Positions 38,588 to 46,998 of a DNA stretch of 64,000 nt are shown piece after piece. A program made the position numbers and the translations under genes. The notes beneath the pieces are model-generated. The model made no database searches. It saw only the letters and a list, made by a program, of their open reading frames with translations, and was not told where the DNA came from. Position 1 is the first letter of the stretch; the number at the start of each line of letters is the position of its first letter. The DNA is from Candidatus Rhodoblastus alkanivorans (GTDB lineage Bacteria; Pseudomonadota; Alphaproteobacteria; Rhizobiales; Beijerinckiaceae): positions 91,841 through 155,840 of the forward strand of contig NZ_JAIVFP010000002.1 in assembly GCF_022760755.1 (NCBI RefSeq). The letters are read 5' to 3'.

Positions 38588-39262
38588 ATGGCTGAAGAGC
38601 AAGCTCCGCCGGCTGGACCAGATCTCGCAGAAGGCGTTGCATGAAATGACTTCACCGGCGAGACCTTGCTCGGCCATGTCGGCGATCAGGATGTTTCGCT
38701 GGTGCGCTCGGGCCCGGAGATTTTCGCTATCGATGCGCATTGCAGTCATTACCACGGGCCGCTCGCCGAGGGCCTTGTGGTCGGGGACAGCATCCGGTGT
38801 CCCTGGCATCATGCCTGCTTCGACCTTAAAACCGGGGAAGCGACGCGCGCTCCGGCGCTGAACCTGCTCGGCGTCTGGCAAGTCGAGCAGGAGGGCGATC
38901 GCATCTTCGTCCGGCAAAAACGCAACCAGCCAAAGCCGCGCGGCAAGGGTCCCGTAAAAGCGGCCGACAAGATTGTGATCGTCGGGCGGCGCCGCGGGAT
39001 TCGCCGCGGCAGAGATGTTGAGGCGGCAGGGGTTTTGCGGCGGCATCGTCATGTTGAGCAGCGATATCGCGCCGCCGGTCGATCGGCCAAATCTGTCGAA
39101 GGATTATCTCGCCGGCAATGCTCCGGAAGACTGGTTGCCGCTGCGCCGGGACAGCTTTGACACTGAGGCCGGCATCGACCTGCGACTCAAGACCGAAGTT
39201 GCCTTGATCGATACCAAGGCGGGCAACATCATTGTTGCCGACAGTGGCGCTGTTGCCTATGG
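38588..39262 (+). pseudogene. Rieske/AIF-type pyridine nucleotide reductase, broken
   Basis: From ATG 38588 (GGAGGAG upstream) the frame reads MAEEQAPPAGPDLAEGVA and then TGA at 38642-38644, but homology continues in the same frame. The Rieske domain is clear: AIDAHCSHYHGPLAEGLVVG and CPWHHACFDLKTGEATRAPA (ligands CxH and CxxH). Next come KAADKIVIVG and, after a frameshift near 38985, MLRRQGFCGGIVMLSSDIAP and PPVDRPNLSKDYLAGNAPED of the FAD-binding domain. It is cut at about 39262, losing most of the reductase. Three lesions make it non-functional. Confidence 0.82.
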
Positions 39263-39375
39263 CCGTGAACCTCAAATGCCGGAATCGCCGATCTCTGCGC
39301 CATTGTATAGACGGTCCTTTCGGCGACCTTGAGCAACGTGGCCGCCTCCGACAATTTCAGGATCTCGTCCGGCAC
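39262..39375 (-). pseudogene. Excisionase/AlpA-like HTH protein, truncated
   Basis: From GTG 39375: VPDEILKLSEAATLLKVAER then TVYTMAQRSAIPAFEV, the winged-helix start of MerR/excisionase-type small proteins. It is truncated at about 39262 where it meets the Rieske/AIF remnant, so the conserved basic half is lost. Such genes often lie at ends of integrated elements. Confidence 0.6.
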
Positions 39376-39601
39376 GACGGCCTTTCGACGGTAACCGATG
39401 GCAAAGGATGCCAGCGCACCCTGGGTAATGCCGGCGCTTTTTGCGTTCGGAACGCCACGCCGGACATAGTCGAAAGTCGTGCTTAGGCTTCGCATTTCGG
39501 CCCCGATTCCGTGGAAAAATTCCCCTCAACCTGAACAGTGTCGAGAGGGTCCCCTCGCGCCAACGAGCGCGTTTCGTCGTATATGCAGAGGACAAACGAT
39601 A
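39376..39601. other. Intergenic before the LuxR-type gene
   Basis: Promoter region of the LuxR-type gene. No lux-box-like palindrome was evident. Confidence 0.3.
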
Positions 39602-40330
39602 TTGGATAAAGATTTTGATGAGACGTGGCGGTTCATTGAAAGCATCGAGCGTTCCAGCGACGCGGCCGAAGTCGAACGTTCACTGCTGAAAATTGCCGTC
39701 CAGTACGGCTTCAACTCTGTGTTTGCCGGCATCGTACCTACAGCCCGCGTCTCGCCCGAGGAGATCGCATCGCGGATCCTGTTCCAGCGTTTCCCCTCGG
39801 AATGGTCGGCCCGCTATCATGACCGCGGCTACGTCTTTCGCGACCCGATCGTTCATCGCCTGCAACACGAGCGAACCCCCTTCGATTGGGAGGACGCATA
39901 CCGCTCCTGCCCGGCGGCGAAGGACGTTACGCTTATCAAAGGCGAGGCGGCGGAATTCGGCCTGCGCGAGGGCTATGTCGTTCCCGTGCCGACGCTCGAC
40001 GGCAGCCTCGCGGCGGTGTCGTTCGGCGGCTCTAACGCTGACGTCGACGCGGAGGGCCGCGCCCTGCTCGGCTTCGCCGCCAGTTACGCGGTCGGCGCCT
40101 TTCTCCATCACCAAGAAAGCCGCCGGCGTCTCCTCGGCAAGGTCAGCCCGCGAGAATTCGACTGCCTGCTCTGGGCGGCCGAAGGCAAAACCGATTGGGA
40201 GATTTCCGTCATCCTCGGAATCTCCAAGCCCACCGTCGTCAAACACCTCTTGTCGGCGCGCGAAAAACTCGGAGCCGTCACCAAGGGCCACGCGATCGCC
40301 ATCGCCCTGCGGATGAAGCTGCTGCGCTGA
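39602..40330 (+). CDS. LuxR family regulator with autoinducer-binding domain
   Basis: A 242-residue protein. The N-terminal domain has the LuxR-type pattern WSARYHDRGYVFRDPIVHRL and TPFDWEDAY (conserved Tyr, Asp, Pro and Trp of the acyl-homoserine-lactone pocket). The C-terminal HTH reads SPREFDCLLWAAEGKTDWEI then SVILGISKPTVVKHLLSARE. TTG 39602 with GAGGA upstream is the best start; the frame opens earlier at 39479 but that part is not LuxR-like. No luxI synthase is present in the window, so it may be a solo receptor. Confidence 0.86.
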   Translation: MDKDFDETWRFIESIERSSDAAEVERSLLKIAVQYGFNSVFAGIVPTARVSPEEIASRILFQRFPSEWSARYHDRGYVFRDPIVHRLQHERTPFDWEDAYRSCPAAKDVTLIKGEAAEFGLREGYVVPVPTLDGSLAAVSFGGSNADVDAEGRALLGFAASYAVGAFLHHQESRRRLLGKVSPREFDCLLWAAEGKTDWEISVILGISKPTVVKHLLSAREKLGAVTKGHAIAIALRMKLLR

Positions 40331-40359
40331 GTTCGAATTCTGGCGCCGTCGCTGGCGCA

Positions 40360-40920
40360 TCACGCCATTCGCTGACCTTTGTTCGTCTGCGCCTCGGCGC
40401 CCTCGCCCTCGATGTCGTGCAAGACCTTTTCTTGCTCGGCGCGGAGTTTTGCCAGCGCGTTGGACTCGACCAACGCCTGCGGCAAAGGCCGCGCCGGATG
40501 ATCGGCAAGGATGTTCGCCGCCTCTCGCGCCGCGGCAGCCTCCCGCGCCTCACGCGCCGCAGCTTGCTGCGCGCCGGCGACGATTGCCCGATCGGCGAGG
40601 GTGTCGCGCTGCGACTCGGGATCAACCCCGCCCCTTCCCTCCTGGCGGCGCTTGGCGTCGATCGCCCGATCCGCGAGTCGCCGCGCCTCCGCCGCCTCCC
40701 GCTCCTCTTTCGCGCGGATCGCCTCGGCGCGCGAAAGCTCTTGGGCGCCGCCCTCTTGCGCCCGTTGCAGGTCGATGCGGTTGACGAGCGTCTCAAGATA
40801 GCGCGCCGACCGCTCCCGAAACTGCTGTTTGGTCGCGCCGTCGAGAAGATCGGCGGTGCGCGAAACCGCATCATTCATCAAGCGCAGATCCTTCGTCATC
40901 TTCTCCGACGTGATCGCCAT
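40360..40920 (-). CDS. Mobilisation-operon protein of unknown function
   Basis: A 186-residue, highly charged Ala/Glu/Arg-rich helical protein: MAITSEKMTKDLRLMNDAVS, RFRERSARYLETLVNRIDLQ-like helix, then long AEARRLADRAIDAKRRQ repeats. Its start overlaps the relaxase stop by 25 bases, so it is the third gene of a MobC-relaxase operon. Possibly a relaxosome or transfer accessory protein; no family is recognised. Confidence 0.65.
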   Translation of the reverse strand: MAITSEKMTKDLRLMNDAVSRTADLLDGATKQQFRERSARYLETLVNRIDLQRAQEGGAQELSRAEAIRAKEEREAAEARRLADRAIDAKRRQEGRGGVDPESQRDTLADRAIVAGAQQAAAREAREAAAAREAANILADHPARPLPQALVESNALAKLRAEQEKVLHDIEGEGAEAQTNKGQRMA

Positions 40921-42632
40921 GTCCTGGTTCTCCTCGGCAAAAGGGCGACGCGTTTTTCGATCGCGTGTAGAATGCCGCCGACCGCCTGCGCGAGGCTCAA
41001 ACGCTCGAGCATGTCGCGGGCGGCGGCGTTTTCCGGATTTTCCCGAACGATTGCGCTCCAGGCCGCGACGCCCTCGTTGACTGCGCGGCGGTCTGGTTCC
41101 GACGCCGGCAACCGGATCGGATTTGTCCGCGCCGTGCGGATGCGTTGGCGGGCGTTGTCGATGAGACGCTGATTGGCCGGATCGGCGGCATAGGCGCGGT
41201 CGCGCGCCTCGCGCGCCGGCCGCGGCCGCTCGGCTGTGTCGACGACCGCCTTGTCCTTCGGGCCGTAGCTCTGCGACGACGCCCGCTCCTTCGCCGAAGT
41301 CGCGACGATTTTGAGCCCCTGCGCCTGCGCGTGCTCGGCGTAAGATTCGCGCCAGTCGCGAAACGTGTCGCGGTTCGGATGGATTTTTTGGCCAGACTCG
41401 TTCCTGACGGTGATGACCGCGTGGGCGTGGATGTGCCCGTCGGCCTCCTTGTCGTTATGGACACCGAACATGAATTTGTGGTCGGCGAAACGGTCGTGCA
41501 GGAAGGCGCGTGCAGCGTTGGTCAGCGCCGCGACGTCGGTCCCCGCCTTCGCCGAAATGATCAGATGCATCGTGTCACGCGACGATTGCGAACGCAGCGA
41601 CGGGCCCCATTGCCGCGCGGCCAAACGAATGTCGCCCGGGTTTGCGATCGTCTCGCCGCGGTCGTCGGCCGCCGCGCCTTTTTCTACGAGCCTGGTTAGC
41701 CGGTCGCCGACCCCGTCCCGGCCGTGCCCGGCGGCGCCGGGGACGACGGCGATCGTCTGCGGCGCGAATTCCGTGGCGGCCTCGATGCGCGCCTTGATGG
41801 CCGCTTCGGATTTGCCGTCGAGGCGACGGCGCGCAAATCCGTCCCCCTCGGCGTCAACACGCTCCTCGCGGATGCGGAACCGCTCCTTCGGCGCGCCCGC
41901 CGTCGCGATGACCACGCGCGCCTCGATTTCGCCCGAAGGCGAGGCGTCGATGCGCCAGGCGTGACAATGCCCCTCGAATCCGGCGGCGACCGCCTTTTCG
42001 TATGCCGCCCGGCCCTCGGGCGTGTCGGAAACGCCACTCAACTTCAGCCGTAGCGCCACGACGTCCTGACTCTCCGCCCGCCTGGAGAAACTCGCCGACC
42101 AGGCCTTGATTTCTTCTGCGACCGCCTCGCGGTCCGTCAGCATGCGTCCGTCATGGGTTTCGAGGGCGACGTCATCGCGTTGCACATATTGCCCGGTCGC
42201 CGTCGCCCGAGCCGCGCCGCGCGCGTAAGACACCACCTTGATGACGGCGGGCTGGTAGCCTGCGGCGAGTTTTCTCGCGCGGCCGAGTGCGCCACCGCTC
42301 TTTCCACCGCCACCGGATAGGTCGCCGGCGATCGTCGCGCTTTCCGACCGCGGAGCGCCTGTCCCACCCGTCACCCCGCCGCCACCAGAGGCCACAGGCA
42401 GGCGGCGGCGGCGTTCGTCGTCCCGGCCGCCGCTGATCGTCCTGCCCTCAATGCCGGCCTCTCTGGCTGGTGCCTCCGTCGGTCGCGGCGCCTGCGCGCG
42501 GCGCCCCCGCGGCGCGTCATCGACGACGCCCGACGGCCACAGTCGCCGGCGCTCGTCCCGTCCCCCCAGGACCGCGCGCCGGGTCGCCTCGACTTGCCCC
42601 AGCCACCAGTCGATTTGGGCGGCTTGGCTCAT
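40896..42632 (-). CDS. Relaxase/mobilisation nuclease (HUH type)
   Basis: A 578-residue protein. The relaxase core has the three-histidine motif DGHIHAHAVI after HLIISAKAGTDVAALTNAAR and FMFGVHNDKEA, as in VirD2/MobA-like relaxases. An N-terminal region rich in Gly/Arg/Ser (about 20-130) precedes it. It would nick oriT and lead transfer of the strand. Its start overlaps the MobC-like stop by four bases (ATGA). No type IV secretion genes are visible, so the element is at most mobilisable from what is shown. The catalytic Tyr near the N-terminus was not identified with certainty. Confidence 0.86.
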   Translation of the reverse strand: MSQAAQIDWWLGQVEATRRAVLGGRDERRRLWPSGVVDDAPRGRRAQAPRPTEAPAREAGIEGRTISGGRDDERRRRLPVASGGGGVTGGTGAPRSESATIAGDLSGGGGKSGGALGRARKLAAGYQPAVIKVVSYARGAARATATGQYVQRDDVALETHDGRMLTDREAVAEEIKAWSASFSRRAESQDVVALRLKLSGVSDTPEGRAAYEKAVAAGFEGHCHAWRIDASPSGEIEARVVIATAGAPKERFRIREERVDAEGDGFARRRLDGKSEAAIKARIEAATEFAPQTIAVVPGAAGHGRDGVGDRLTRLVEKGAAADDRGETIANPGDIRLAARQWGPSLRSQSSRDTMHLIISAKAGTDVAALTNAARAFLHDRFADHKFMFGVHNDKEADGHIHAHAVITVRNESGQKIHPNRDTFRDWRESYAEHAQAQGLKIVATSAKERASSQSYGPKDKAVVDTAERPRPAREARDRAYAADPANQRLIDNARQRIRTARTNPIRLPASEPDRRAVNEGVAAWSAIVRENPENAAARDMLERLSLAQAVGGILHAIEKRVALLPRRTRTWRSRRRR

Positions 42633-42991
42633 TGGTCTTCCGCCGGCAAGGTCAGTTTCGCCTCACGCCGCAGCTTCGATCCGTAGGCAACCGTCATTTC
42701 GGTGAGCTCGTCATTGAGTGCTGAGACGACCTCGTGCAGGCCGCGCCAGACCGCCTCGCTGTCCTCCAGCCGCACAGCCTGGCCGCGATGGATCGCTTTG
42801 AGAACCTGCGCCAAGTTGCGGCCGACCATCCGCACCTGGCTCGCCAGCTCGACGACGGCTCGCGTGTTCTCTGCCGAGAGCGCCGGCCCCGCCTGCACCG
42901 AAGCGCGGATCAGCCGCCGCACGACTTCGGCCTTTGGCAGGCCGAATAGCGTCACGGCCTCGGCCAGGCGGCGCTCGTCGGCCTCGGACAA
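42629..42991 (-). CDS. MobC-like relaxosome protein
   Basis: About 120 residues: SEADERRLAEAVTLFGLPKA with a ribbon-helix-helix-like VVRRLIRAS, then AVVELASQVRMVGRNLAQVL and a C-terminal helix. This is the pattern of MobC/accessory relaxosome proteins, which help open oriT. The start is uncertain: TTG 42991 is listed, but the same frame runs upstream through TKPRRKPRLRTEL, without an ATG. It is first gene of the mob operon; oriT probably lies in 43000-43200. Confidence 0.75.
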   Translation of the reverse strand: MSEADERRLAEAVTLFGLPKAEVVRRLIRASVQAGPALSAENTRAVVELASQVRMVGRNLAQVLKAIHRGQAVRLEDSEAVWRGLHEVVSALNDELTEMTVAYGSKLRREAKLTLPAEDQ

Positions 42992-43148
42992 TTCCGTCCG
43001 CAGGCGTGGCTTGCGCCTGGGTTTTGTGACGGAACCGGCTGTCAGGCGACATCTTGGGGTGAGAAATCGAATGCAACGAAATCAAGTGTTTAGGCTTCGC
43101 CATGATATTTATGAATATCCATCTAATTTGATAATCTGCGTTGACTTG

Positions 43149-43441
43149 GCCATCAATTGTGAGAATTTTGGTGCCGAACGTTAGAGCAAATTCGGTGGCC
43201 GGAATGAGCGACGATGAACGCGTCTTTGACGATGACGAAAAGCAGCGCGCATGGCTCGCGGGACTGGCGCGCGTTTTGGCTAATCCCGCCATGCTTCGGG
43301 ATCTGCGCAGGGCGACCCTTCTGAGGGGCCAGCGAAACTTCGATAAATTCTGCCGCGAAGCGAAATTCGAACTGCCCGAGGCCGCCGACGCAAGCCATCA
43401 ATAGTGAGAATGTTGCAGGACGAAATTCTCACTATTGATGG
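43149..43441. repeat. Three copies of a 17-bp repeat around a small gene
   Basis: CCATCAATAGTGAGAAT at 43395-43411, its exact complement at 43425-43441 (13-bp spacer), and a one-mismatch copy, CCATCAATTGTGAGAAT, at about 43150-43166. The first copy lies just upstream of the 66-residue gene and the other two straddle its stop codon. They may be operators, plasmid iterons, or a terminator-like hairpin. Confidence 0.75.
43204..43404 (+). CDS. Small acidic/basic hypothetical protein (66 residues)
   Basis: Reads MSDDERVFDDDEKQRAWLAG, LARVLANPAMLRDLRRATLL and RGQRNFDKFCREAKFELPEA. The acidic start and basic middle suggest a DNA-binding or antitoxin-like protein, but no family is recognised. It is divergent from the MobC-like gene and its stop codon (43402-43404) lies inside the 43395-43411 repeat. 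Start 43204 is preferred; an upstream in-frame ATG at 43141 exists. Confidence 0.5.
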   Translation: MSDDERVFDDDEKQRAWLAGLARVLANPAMLRDLRRATLLRGQRNFDKFCREAKFELPEAADASHQ

Positions 43442-43459
43442 CCAAATCCCAAATAATCT

Positions 43460-43624
43460 TCATATTCTCATTCCAAGGTGGCTCCTGACAGCCTCGGTGG
43501 TGCGCGCCACCGCGCAACCGTCATTATTCGACAGGACAATGACCGGCCGACGCTCCAGCTTCGGCTGGAAAAGCCGCTCGCAGGAGCAATAAAAACTGTT
43601 GCCGTCAATGAGCGCGAAGGTCAT
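43460..43624 (-). pseudogene. umuC: UmuC (DNA polymerase V) N-terminal remnant
   Basis: Reads [20 protein letters not shown] and [15 protein letters not shown], the start of the Y-family palm with the first catalytic Asp (LIDGNSF). Homology is lost after about 40 residues; the other catalytic residues are missing. Its start overlaps the umuD stop (ATGA), the normal arrangement, so it was truncated in place. Confidence 0.82.
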
Positions 43625-44052
43625 CAGGGCCCAGCCCGGCGGAGGCCGCGCAGACACCAGGTCACGACGCCCCAGATTTCGACTTCCGCGCATTCCGGCA
43701 GGACAAAGGGCGGCATCCGGCGATTGGCGCATTGCAGCAGTTCGCCGCCGCCGCGCAGATTGATCCGCTTGATCGACCGTTCGCCATTGACGATGGCGAT
43801 AACAGCGTCACCGTGCCGGGGCTCGAGGCTGCGGTCGACAACGACGAGATCGCCGGGAAAAATCCCGGCGTCGATCATCGATTTCCCCTCCACCCGCCAG
43901 AGAAACGTGGCCGGGGGATTGACGATCAGCAACCGCGTGAGATCGATGTTTTCATCGAGATAATCGTCTGCCGGGCTGGGAAAGCCGGCGCAGACCGAGT
44001 GGAGGGCCAACGGCAAGACGAGTTTGGTCCCGACCAAGCGCAGGGGAGCCAT
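43624..44052 (-). CDS. umuD: UmuD-type self-cleaving SOS protein
   Basis: A 142-residue S24 peptidase. The cleavage site is A22-G23 in [18 protein letters not shown], the nucleophile S58 in VEGKSM and the general base K95 in [15 protein letters not shown] is also typical. After RecA-stimulated autocleavage, UmuD' partners UmuC in translesion synthesis. Because umuC is truncated, it can act only with another UmuC or as a regulator. Expression is probably SOS-controlled through the LexA box upstream. Confidence 0.92.
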   Translation of the reverse strand: MAPLRLVGTKLVLPLALHSVCAGFPSPADDYLDENIDLTRLLIVNPPATFLWRVEGKSMIDAGIFPGDLVVVDRSLEPRHGDAVIAIVNGERSIKRINLRGGGELLQCANRRMPPFVLPECAEVEIWGVVTWCLRGLRRAGP

Positions 44053-44080
44053 GGGGTTGCTTTCGATCAGGTTATCATAG

Positions 44081-44095
44081 GAACAAAACTAGAAC
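44081..44095 (-). promoter_or_regulatory. LexA box of umuD
   Basis: GAAC-aaaacta-GAAC, an exact match to the alphaproteobacterial LexA direct repeat GAAC-N7-GAAC (GTTC-N7-GTTC on the other strand), 29 bp upstream of umuD. It supports an alphaproteobacterial host. Confidence 0.88.
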
Positions 44096-44284
44096 GATTT
44101 GGCGCACGTTTTGTCAAGGTCTCTGGCGTAGGAGGCAGGGGCTGCCCCGTCGATTTCGGCGGTAGCTCTTTTGTCGCGCCGCCGGTTCCGGGGGCGAAGA
44201 CCGCAGCTGGCGAATGATCGTTCGCGGGAGGAATGGGGGGTCCGGCGCGCGATTATTGCGCCACCGGACCTCGGACTCGTTGAA

Positions 44285-44458
44285 TTAACGGGTAAATGGA
44301 TCGAATTCGTGCACCACGGCCGCCGGATCGCCGTCATATTCGTCGGTCGGCATGACGCCGTAGTCGCCGTTGCCGGCCTGAAAGACGATGATGCAGACCA
44401 TGAGGGTGTTGGCGAGGTTCCAGGCGCGGAGGTGTGCGGTGCTGAGGGCTTGAGACAT
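44285..44458 (-). CDS. Small hypothetical protein (57 residues)
   Basis: Reads MSQALSTAHLRAWNLANTLM, VCIIVFQAGNGDYGVMPTDE then ends VVHEFDPFTR. AGGAG lies 8 bases before ATG 44458. Composition is protein-like with a short hydrophobic core. No family recognised. It lies upstream of umuD on the same strand. Confidence 0.5.
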   Translation of the reverse strand: MSQALSTAHLRAWNLANTLMVCIIVFQAGNGDYGVMPTDEYDGDPAAVVHEFDPFTR

Positions 44459-44930
44459 TGTTCCGGCTCCTGTCTTGGAGGCGGGGACCATCCCCGCTTG
44501 ACAGGCGCCCGATGAAGCCGGCGCAGGGCCGCAATCACCGCGCAGGCGCAGCCGCAGCGGCCGCACGCTTGCGTAGCGGACCCTTCACGGGTTGATGGCG
44601 TCAGGCCGTGGGCGGGATCAAGGATAAGCGCTACTGGAAGCGGGGATGGTGCTCGGTGCTGAGATTTGGAGCGGAATGTTGAATGAACGTGTGCGCCGCT
44701 CACGGGCGGATTGCTAGGACTGGTCCCGATAAAAAATCGGTCGATGGCTGAATGGGAAAGATGCGCCAATAGCGGAACTTGATTGTCGCACAAAACGCCA
44801 ACGGGGAATTCTACCACGCAAAAGCGGGGCGGAGATATTGCGTCGCGATATCGCGGTTATGGTCGGTGATCCCCCGGTGCCGCCGCCGGAGGCTAGCAGC
44901 GTATGGCTTTCCGCCGTCCGCCTCGCCGGC
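44459..44930. other. Intergenic, no gene recognised
   Basis: Short GC-rich frames only. Confidence 0.35.
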
Positions 44931-45095
44931 TCAGGAGTCCGAACGGGTGGCTCGGTTGAACGTTGCGCTCGCTTCCTGTCCGAGCGCTTCCATAGCGCGG
45001 ATGAAGGGAATGGGGCCATAACTGATGCGCGCGACGCCGAGTTCGGACAGACGGGCATGCGATGGCAAACCTTCCATGACCATGACGTTCACGGG

Positions 45096-46998
45096 CGTGT
45101 TGCCTCACCGAAGAATGTTCCCGAAGCCCCTTGGCTGTTGCCTCAACCATTTTGCTCCCGGCATTTTCGCTAAAATTTCCGCTGGAGCAAGGGTGACGGC
45201 GAGGTGTTTGGCTGCAACCGCCAACATCGTCGGCCATTCATTATCGCGGAGAGCCGTCTTGGCGAGCGGGTCGGGTTTGTCAATGATCGCACCGCGACCG
45301 CCTTTGGCGGCGGCCCGAAGGGCCGTCATTGACAAAGCCGGCTCCGTCTCGCCGATAATGGTGGTGGTGCGATGAACGGCCAACCCGGGTCAACTTCCTC
45401 TGTCTTCTGGGACGTCGAGCGGCGGAGTTCTGGCGGATCCAAACACCAGATCATGAGCGCGCTCGCTGCGCCAAACTTTCAGCCGACGTTGCAAGGTGCG
45501 CAGCAGGCATGCGGGATAGTCGCCAGGATATTCAGCTTGAAGCTTGGCGAGCAATTCGCTGCCCGATCGCCACGGTTCGGCCAAGAACCAGGCTCGCAGT
45601 TGAGTCGTGACGGCGACGAGTGGGTCGGGTCGACGTCGTTCGCGTTTTGGTTTCGGCTTGGCTCGATCGGTCGGCCGCGCTTGACCGTCCTTCCAGGCAA
45701 TGCGTAAGCCTGACAGGAATTGCTCGATGGGCAAAGGGGCCGTCTTCTCCTGCGCGGGCGCTGAAACATCGGCCAATTCGACGAGGCGACTTTGGCAAGC
45801 GCGGATTTCGCGCAAGAGCGCGATCGGGTCGAGACCGCGATATGTCACCTGCAACCGTTCGCGCGCGGTTTCAGGCAGGCGGGCGTCGGCGAGCAGGCGT
45901 TGGTGTGGGGTCGTTGGCGCGTCATAGCGTTTGCGCACGTGCGCGCCATCGCGCTCTTTGCTCAGCAATTTGAACGAGGGCTGGAAGAAGTTCACGAACA
46001 ACCGGGACGCGCGATAGAGCTGCGCCAACGCCGCGGCCGCCGTCAGCCCTTCAAACCGTCGATAGCCGACCATCCGGCGAACGATGGCCCCGTTCTTCTG
46101 CTCGACGAAGGCTTGGTCGTTCTTTTTATATGGTCGGCATCGCGTGAACACGACGCCGGCCTCTTCGCAATAGGTCTTGATGGTCTCGTTCAGGAAAACC
46201 GTGTCGTTGTCCGTGTCGAAGCCAAGCAACGCGAAAGGCAGCTGCTTGCGCAATTCGGTCAAGACTTCGCGCAACAAATGTTGCTCGCGCACAAGCAGCG
46301 GGGCGCATTCCGTCCAGCCGGTCGCTACATCGGTGAGAACGAAGGTGTAAAGAAACCCGCCGCGCGGAGAGGGTCCGCTATGGGCGACGAGATCGGCTTC
46401 GACGAAGCCCGGCTGCGGGTCTTGCCAGTCGGCGAAAGTGCGCACCGCCACGCTGCGTCTGAGCGCGCTTGAGGCCTGTCGACGGGCGACGCCGAGACGG
46501 GATTTTTCGCGGACAGGCCGCAGCGACCTGTCGATGGTCGCGGCGCTCATCGCCAGGATCTTGGATGTGATTTCCGGCGCCGGCGACAAATGGCCGTGGC
46601 GTTCCATCGCCTCGATAAGCAAGGGCAGCAAAGGCTTCAGCCTTTTGCCGCAGACCCGGTCGGACGCCTCCCAGAGCACGATCAAAGCGGAGCGCGCGGG
46701 CTCGTCATAAACCCGTCGCAGCGCCCTGCGAACCGCCGGCCGTTCTTCCTTGCTGGCCCGCAGAAGACGCATCGCGTGCTTTCGGTGATAGCCAGAGACG
46801 AGGACGAACTCGTCGAGGAGTCGCGTCTTTTCGGCGCGATCGGCCTTACTATAACGCTGCGCGACAGCCGCCGTCATTTCCCTGCGCGTGGCCATGCTCA
46901 TCCGCCTCATCGTCTACCCCATGCTCTAATCGCTCTCGGGAGCAAATTAGATGAGGCAACGAGGCGCTATTCAGGAGCATTTCGCATGAGGCAATGCG
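45096..46998 (-). mobile_element. 1.9 kb insertion sequence, copy 2, with target duplication
   Basis: 1903 bp between two ACGGG repeats (45091-45095 and 46999-47003), the 5-bp target duplication. Ends are CGTGTTGCCTCA and, inverted, CGCATTGCCTCA. It lies in the same orientation as copy 1 at 9571-11472. It is an insertion into a gene that can be rejoined, so it is a simple transposition product. Confidence 0.92.
45390..46910 (-). CDS. DDE transposase of the 1.9 kb IS, copy 2
   Basis: A 506-residue protein that appears identical to the copy 1 transposase (D, D, E positions in GFVEADLVAHSG, FDTDNDTVFLNE and AFVEQKNGAIV) until near residue 490. One extra base then gives the end FGSARTPPLDVPEDRGS instead of the 37-residue tail of copy 1. 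The C-terminal tail may not be essential. The two copies appear otherwise identical, so the duplication is recent. Confidence 0.85.
   Translation of the reverse strand: MRRMSMATRREMTAAVAQRYSKADRAEKTRLLDEFVLVSGYHRKHAMRLLRASKEERPAVRRALRRVYDEPARSALIVLWEASDRVCGKRLKPLLPLLIEAMERHGHLSPAPEITSKILAMSAATIDRSLRPVREKSRLGVARRQASSALRRSVAVRTFADWQDPQPGFVEADLVAHSGPSPRGGFLYTFVLTDVATGWTECAPLLVREQHLLREVLTELRKQLPFALLGFDTDNDTVFLNETIKTYCEEAGVVFTRCRPYKKNDQAFVEQKNGAIVRRMVGYRRFEGLTAAAALAQLYRASRLFVNFFQPSFKLLSKERDGAHVRKRYDAPTTPHQRLLADARLPETARERLQVTYRGLDPIALLREIRACQSRLVELADVSAPAQEKTAPLPIEQFLSGLRIAWKDGQARPTDRAKPKPKRERRRPDPLVAVTTQLRAWFLAEPWRSGSELLAKLQAEYPGDYPACLLRTLQRRLKVWRSERAHDLVFGSARTPPLDVPEDRGS

Noticed and set aside
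38642..38644. In-frame TGA of the Rieske/AIF gene as a selenocysteine codon
   Set aside because: The position is not a conserved cysteine in the family and the gene carries further lesions, so a nonsense mutation is simpler.
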